Shown piece after piece: positions 60,342 to 64,000 of a stretch of 64,000 nucleotides of DNA; positions within the stretch are counted from its first letter, which is position 1; every line of letters begins with the position of its first letter. The DNA is from Candidatus Eremiobacteraceae bacterium. Lineage in GTDB: Bacteria; Vulcanimicrobiota; Vulcanimicrobiia; Eremiobacterales; Eremiobacteraceae. Made by a program: the position numbers and the translations under genes. Where the stretch lies: the NCBI GenBank assembly GCA_036511855.1, contig DATCBN010000107.1, positions 1 to 64,000 of the forward strand. The letters run 5' to 3'. The notes below the pieces were generated by a model that saw only the letters and a program-made list of their open reading frames with translations, did not search any database and was not told the origin of the DNA.

Positions 60342-60724
60342 GACCCGACGATCGACATAAGACACGGAGCGGCCGAATATCGGCCGCTCTCATTTTGTAA
60401 CGGCAATGCATTCTTATTGCGATAGGCGATACTAGGCAGTTCTAGATGTTACCCGCAAGGCGACGATCCGGTTGAAACGCGCCGCTGTTTCGCTACAGCC
60501 AATGCCTCGATAGATAGCTCGTTTTCGTCAGGGCCAAGAGTTCGCGCGGAACCCAATTGAATGGCAAACGCCTTCACGACGTTGGCAAAGCCAAATAACG
60601 CTCCCTGCGTGAAACGAAACAGCCGGTGTGAACCTCCGATGAACAGCGCGGAAACTTCATCTCAACGCACGCGGGGTTAGGAGTGAAAGTAGCGGAAGAA
60701 AAAAATCGGAGGGATATGCGTGTT
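60342..60724. other. Gap with terminator and a faint arm-like word
   Basis: It holds the terminator at 60367. Just after, GCGATAGGCGATACTAGGC (from 60419) resembles the flank words of the selC island, but no tRNA half-copy follows. Nothing else is recognised. Confidence 0.4.
60367..60400 (+). terminator. Rho-independent terminator
   Basis: GAGCGGCCGA and TCGGCCGCTC form a 10-bp stem with a short loop, then TCATTTTG. Confidence 0.88.
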
Positions 60725-61090
60725 ATGTATAAATCAATGCTAATGATTCTTGCCGCACTCGCCGTTCTCGCTGCTGCGTGTTCTCGAGGCGGTGTATCGA
60801 TCACGCCCACGATTAACATCACCCCAGGGTCCAGTCCGTCGGATCCCATAAACCTTTCGAAAAACAATCTTTATCCCGGTGACACTGCTACGCTTAAGGC
60901 GTCGGAGTCCGGATACTCTGGAAGCTATACGGCAGTAGCCAATGGAAGCTGCATTTCAGTCACTCCCGTTGCGGAAACCGACAATGAGTTTTCGATTGCA
61001 AATGCCGGCGACTGTGGAGGCAAGAACGTGCGGGTCGTAATTTCGGATTCGCTCGGCCACTCCACAACTGCATACGTGACGAACAACTAA
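60725..61090 (+). CDS. Small exported lipoprotein, 121 aa
   Basis: ATG 60725 lies 11 bases after GGAGGG; the nearer ATG 60716 is too close to it. The signal peptide ends in a lipobox (LAVLAAACS). The mature part is Ser/Asn/Gly-rich with beta-strand character (LYPGDTATLKASESGYSGSY, SITP, SDSLGHSTTAYVTNN), resembling one Ig-like or BACON-like domain. Function unknown. Confidence 0.7.
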   Translation: MYKSMLMILAALAVLAAACSRGGVSITPTINITPGSSPSDPINLSKNNLYPGDTATLKASESGYSGSYTAVANGSCISVTPVAETDNEFSIANAGDCGGKNVRVVISDSLGHSTTAYVTNN

Positions 61091-61137
61091 GCATGCTTTC
61101 CGCGGCGCAAGCGCCGCCCAAACGGCCGCACGCAAGC

Positions 61138-61174
61138 AAACGACCGCCGCTCCGCGCGGCGGTCGCTGCGTTTT
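61138..61174. terminator. Bidirectional hairpin between convergent genes
   Basis: CGACCGCCGC pairs with GCGGCGGTCG; on the plus strand it is followed by CTGCGTTTTG. The same hairpin type ends the paralogue at 31194. Confidence 0.78.
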
Positions 61175-61186
61175 GATGTCGAGTCG

Positions 61187-62302
61187 TTAGTGGGTTGGAA
61201 TGTGGCCTGGAGCGTGCCTTCGCAGAATTTCAGGCGCCGAGAGTCTGATGGCCGGGAGACGGCCCGATTTGACTCCCACCGCTCGCCCGACGATTCGATA
61301 ATCGAACGAAAGCGTCGACTGGCCGCCTTGCAATTCGCGCACTTCGAAGCTAGCCGGCGACTTCGCGGCGACAAAGAGACCTTTGCAGTCGTCCAAGGGC
61401 GTCAAGAAGACGTGATAGCCGGAGCGTACGTCGAGCGTCCGTGCGAACGCGGGATCAAGTTGGACGATCCCTTGTCCACCCGCGATGCGGCCTGTGCCGA
61501 CGTCGGACATTTCGGCATCAGCCGAGCGCGAGGCGTACGACATGACATGCCGTCCGTCGTTGGTGATCACATCGCTGTCGACATTGAAGGATTGCGCGTA
61601 CATGGCGTTGCTTGCCTGGACGTCGCCCGATTGATCCATGACCACATATCCACCCGGGCTGGTGGCTTGGAAGGGGGCACCGCCGCTCGCTAAATTATCT
61701 ACGGCGAGGGTGGTGCCGAGGTCTTGATTCTGTATGATCCCGCCATTTGAGTTTTGCGAAAATGCCATGTTGGCGATGTTGTTGGTTGAGACATCGTTCA
61801 AGCCTATGCCGTTGGTTGAGACAGCCGAGATGCCTGTGCCGTTGCTTGAGACCCCCTCGACGCCTGCGCCGTTGGTCGAGGAACCGACGACTCCTACATT
61901 TTTGGTGCCGCCATCTGTCGAATCGTCGTGGCCCCACGCACCCGAGCGCCCAGGATGTGTCGCGCTATTGTTGTCGGTGCCCGAATTGGTTCCGTCGTCG
62001 TTGTTCGAATATGCTTGAACGCCATCGGCATTCGTCGACGTCGACAAAGTGGCGCTGCCGTTCGTCGACACAGCGATGACGCCGTTCCCATTGCCTGCGA
62101 CGCCCTTGACACCCGCGCCCGAACCGGTGTTCTTGAACTGCTTGCAAGCACCCGACGTCGAGCATGTCGTGATGCTGAACGCCTTGAGCATCGATGTGAC
62201 ATCTTGAGCCGTAGCCGGATTGGAAGCGATGCTCGCCCCGACGATCGCTGACCCGATGACAAGGGCGGCAACGCGCAAGACTTAACCATGGATCGAATTC
62301 AT
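61187..62302 (-). pseudogene. GxGVxG-repeat protein D with a stop at codon 7
   Basis: The gene is closely similar to GxGVxG gene B. The aligned start is ATG at 62302 with GAAGGGC upstream, but codons read M-N-S-I-H-G-TAA, where gene B has TTA (Leu). The rest is intact for more than 360 codons (signal peptide VAALVIGSAIVGAS, STNGxGV repeats, then ASFEVRELQGGQSTLSFDYR). A TTG at 62278 could restart translation and keep part of the signal peptide, without a clear ribosome site. Either a fresh pseudogene or a lowered-expression allele. Confidence 0.8.
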
Positions 62303-62447
62303 GACTGTGCCCTTCATACATAAGATGACGCGCCAGCCGACGCATATTCCGCGTCGACATCAAGATTATCATACCACCCAGCGACCATCCGGTGAAGAGA
62401 CCAGCAATCGTAGGCTTTTTGGGCGCGAGTGCACAACCCGTCGCCGC

Positions 62448-63149
62448 ATGCTTCCGCTGATTGGCGTTCTCGTCGTCGCCGCCGGATTTGCCCTGCGCCG
62501 CAATCCGCTTATCGTCGTCACGATTGCGGGCATCACGTCCGCGCTGCTCGCCGGCATGCCGCCCGCGCGCATCATCGACGCGTTCGGCTCCGGCTTTGCG
62601 AACAGCCGCTCGATCTCACTCGCGTTCATCGTCTTGCCCGTCGTCGGGCTCGCTGAGCGATACGGCCTCCAGCAGCGCGCGAAGCTCTTGATCGCGAAAG
62701 CGGCCGGCCTGACGGCAGGGCGTCTTCTCCTCGTTTACCTGTTCGTTCGCCAGCTCGCGTCGGCGCTCGGCCTGGCGAGCATCGGCGGCGTCGCGCAGAT
62801 GGTGCGCCCGGTGATCTATCCGATGGCAGAGGGCGCCGTCATGCGCGCATACGGCGACGATTTGCCGGAGCGGGTCAGCGACGAAGTGAAGGCGCACTCG
62901 GCTGCGGCCGATACGATCGGGGTCTTCTTCGGTGAGGACGTCTTCGTCGCGGTCGGTGCGGTGTTGCTCATCACCTCGTACGTCGACGCGACGTATCACC
63001 TTACGCTCGACCCGTTGCAGATCGCGCTGTGGGCGATCCCGACGGCGATCGCGGCGTTCGTCATCCACGGCTTTCGGCTGCTGCGGCTCGACGGACGGCT
63101 GAAGGCGATGCTCGAAAGCGGCAGCGACCCTCGCGAGAAAAAAGCGTGA
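62448..63149 (+). CDS. DUF969 membrane protein
   Basis: The 233-aa product begins at ATG 62448 with MLPLIGVLVVAAGFALRRNP and shows ITSALLAGMPPARIIDAFGS, LAFIVLPVVGLAERYGLQQR and SIGGVAQMVRPVIYPMAEGA: DUF969, with several membrane spans. DUF969 and DUF979 are adjacent in many genomes, often near pyroglutamyl peptidase, so they may form a two-part transporter, possibly for 5-oxoproline. Upstream in-frame codons to 62301 look noncoding. It overlaps DUF979 by 4 bases. Confidence 0.86.
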   Translation: MLPLIGVLVVAAGFALRRNPLIVVTIAGITSALLAGMPPARIIDAFGSGFANSRSISLAFIVLPVVGLAERYGLQQRAKLLIAKAAGLTAGRLLLVYLFVRQLASALGLASIGGVAQMVRPVIYPMAEGAVMRAYGDDLPERVSDEVKAHSAAADTIGVFFGEDVFVAVGAVLLITSYVDATYHLTLDPLQIALWAIPTAIAAFVIHGFRLLRLDGRLKAMLESGSDPREKKA

Positions 63150-64000
63150 TCACCGCCGAGTGGATCTTCTGGCTCGCGGGCGCGTTCTTCCTCGCGACCG
63201 GCGTGCAGATCGCCTTCGACCACTCGCATGCGCAACGCTGGACGAACTGCGCGTTCTGGTCGCTGCTCGGCCTTTCGTTCTTCTACGGCAGCTTCGTCTC
63301 GCTGCTTCCGCTGTGGCCGCTCGGTCTGGCGGTCATCGCCATGGCGCTCATCGCCGGCTTCGGCCTCACGTCGCCCGGCACGGTGAGTACTACGACCGAG
63401 GCCGAACGCGAAGAGGGTGCGCGCAGCAAAGGTGATCTGCTGTTCGCGCCGGCATTGACGATCCCGGTCGTGACGATCGCTTTTGCCGTCGGCATCAGCA
63501 AGATCGCGATCGGCGGCGTGCCGCTCCTCGCGAAAGGTCAGGCGACGCTCGTCGGACTGGGCGTTGCGGTCATCGTCGCGCTGATCGTCGGCGTCGTGCT
63601 GCTGAAGCCGAAGCAGCCGTTCGTCGCGCTGCGCGAGGGCCGTCGGCTGCTGGAATCGGTCGGCTGGGCGGTATTGCTGCCGCAAATGCTGACGGTGCTC
63701 GGCGGGCTGTTCACGCAGGCTGGCGTCGGCACCGCCGTCGGAGCGATCGCGCAGCACGTCGTACCCGAGCAGTCGAGAATGTTTGCAGTGATCGTCTACG
63801 CGCTCGGCATGGCATCGTTCACGATCATCATGGGCAACGCGTTCGCGGCCTTCCCGATCATGACCGCCGCCGTCGGATGGCCTGTCCTGGTGGAACGCTT
63901 CGGCGCACACCCGGCGCCGCTCTTCGCCATCGGGATGCTCGCCGGGTACTGCGGTACGCTCTGCACGCCGATGGCGGCGAACTTCAACCTCGTGCCGCCC
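63146..64000 (+). CDS. DUF979 membrane protein (cut by window edge)
   Basis: GTG at 63146 overlaps the DUF969 stop (GTGA). The frame stays open to the window end and shows ITAEWIFWLAGAFFLATGVQ, FAPALTIPVVTIAFAVGISK and MGNAFAAFPIMTAAVGWPVL, typical of DUF979, with repeated membrane spans. The C-terminal end lies beyond the window. Probable partner of DUF969 in one membrane complex. Confidence 0.88.
   Translation, partial: MITAEWIFWLAGAFFLATGVQIAFDHSHAQRWTNCAFWSLLGLSFFYGSFVSLLPLWPLGLAVIAMALIAGFGLTSPGTVSTTTEAEREEGARSKGDLLFAPALTIPVVTIAFAVGISKIAIGGVPLLAKGQATLVGLGVAVIVALIVGVVLLKPKQPFVALREGRRLLESVGWAVLLPQMLTVLGGLFTQAGVGTAVGAIAQHVVPEQSRMFAVIVYALGMASFTIIMGNAFAAFPIMTAAVGWPVLVERFGAHPAPLFAIGMLAGYCGTLCTPMAANFNLVPP

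Overview
This is a GC-rich bacterial window in three parts: a compact housekeeping segment (about 1-20,450), a mobile or accessory segment anchored on a selenocysteine tRNA gene (about 20,450-40,340), and a mixed accessory segment of surface proteins, duplications, decayed genes and large regulators (about 40,340-64,000). The many six-bladed Kelch lipoproteins, NHL/Vgb-type propellers, GxGVxG-repeat secreted proteins, DUF3494 proteins and large cyclase/BTAD ATPase regulators resemble uncultured soil and acid-habitat lineages such as Eremiobacterota (WPS-2). That placement is an inference from memory, not a measurement.

Housekeeping segment: prp-rplU (minus strand) face a speD-speE spermidine pair. 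Two paralogous LuxR-type response regulators and a PAS-LuxR regulator follow. Next come two runs of closely packed plus-strand genes: gcvT-gcvH-gcvPA-gcvPB-nudix-DUF3048, then scpA-scpB-methyltransferase-nfo. Tim44-like and PilZ genes follow. After them lie a SIS sugar isomerase broken by one amber codon, a junction of two gene remnants (APC permease head and VOC tail), a double retropepsin-fold protease, two acetyltransferases and a CorA-type channel. Small REP/MITE-like palindromic elements lie at 2079, 15212 and 20461.

selC island: an intact tRNA-Sec gene (anticodon TCA, minus strand, 20591-20681) is followed on its 5' side by nine partial copies of its own 5' half plus 5' flank, near 23088, 24493, 26144, 26690, 28003, 29409, 32540, 37389 and 40100. 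In eight of the nine copies identity to selC begins at the anticodon loop (TTTGAAG on the plus strand); the copy at 26690 is degenerate there. Most copies are bordered by a conserved flank rich in GATACT-like words. One to several cargo genes lie between consecutive copies: Kelch lipoproteins, GxGVxG proteins, small conserved proteins, a pilin, an HNH nuclease remnant. The layout looks like serial site-specific insertion into the 5' half of selC, giving a cassette array somewhat like an integron. No recombinase is visible in the window. This is the strongest candidate for something undescribed.

Accessory segment: a large duplication carries two DUF3494 (ice-binding-like) lipoproteins with matching leaders and trailers, and between them two paralogous 56-aa CxxC proteins. 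A decayed exonuclease III-type gene follows. Then come a Vgb-like propeller fused to a plastocyanin-type copper domain, a third GxGVxG protein, a 1167-aa BTAD/AAA/TPR regulator with a 63-aa partner, a methyltransferase, an OsmC protein, a cyclase-ATPase regulator, DUF4242, DUF5602-like and monooxygenase-like proteins, and a fourth GxGVxG gene with a stop at codon 7. The window ends in a DUF969-DUF979 transporter pair cut by its right edge. Several genes are interrupted by a single base change.
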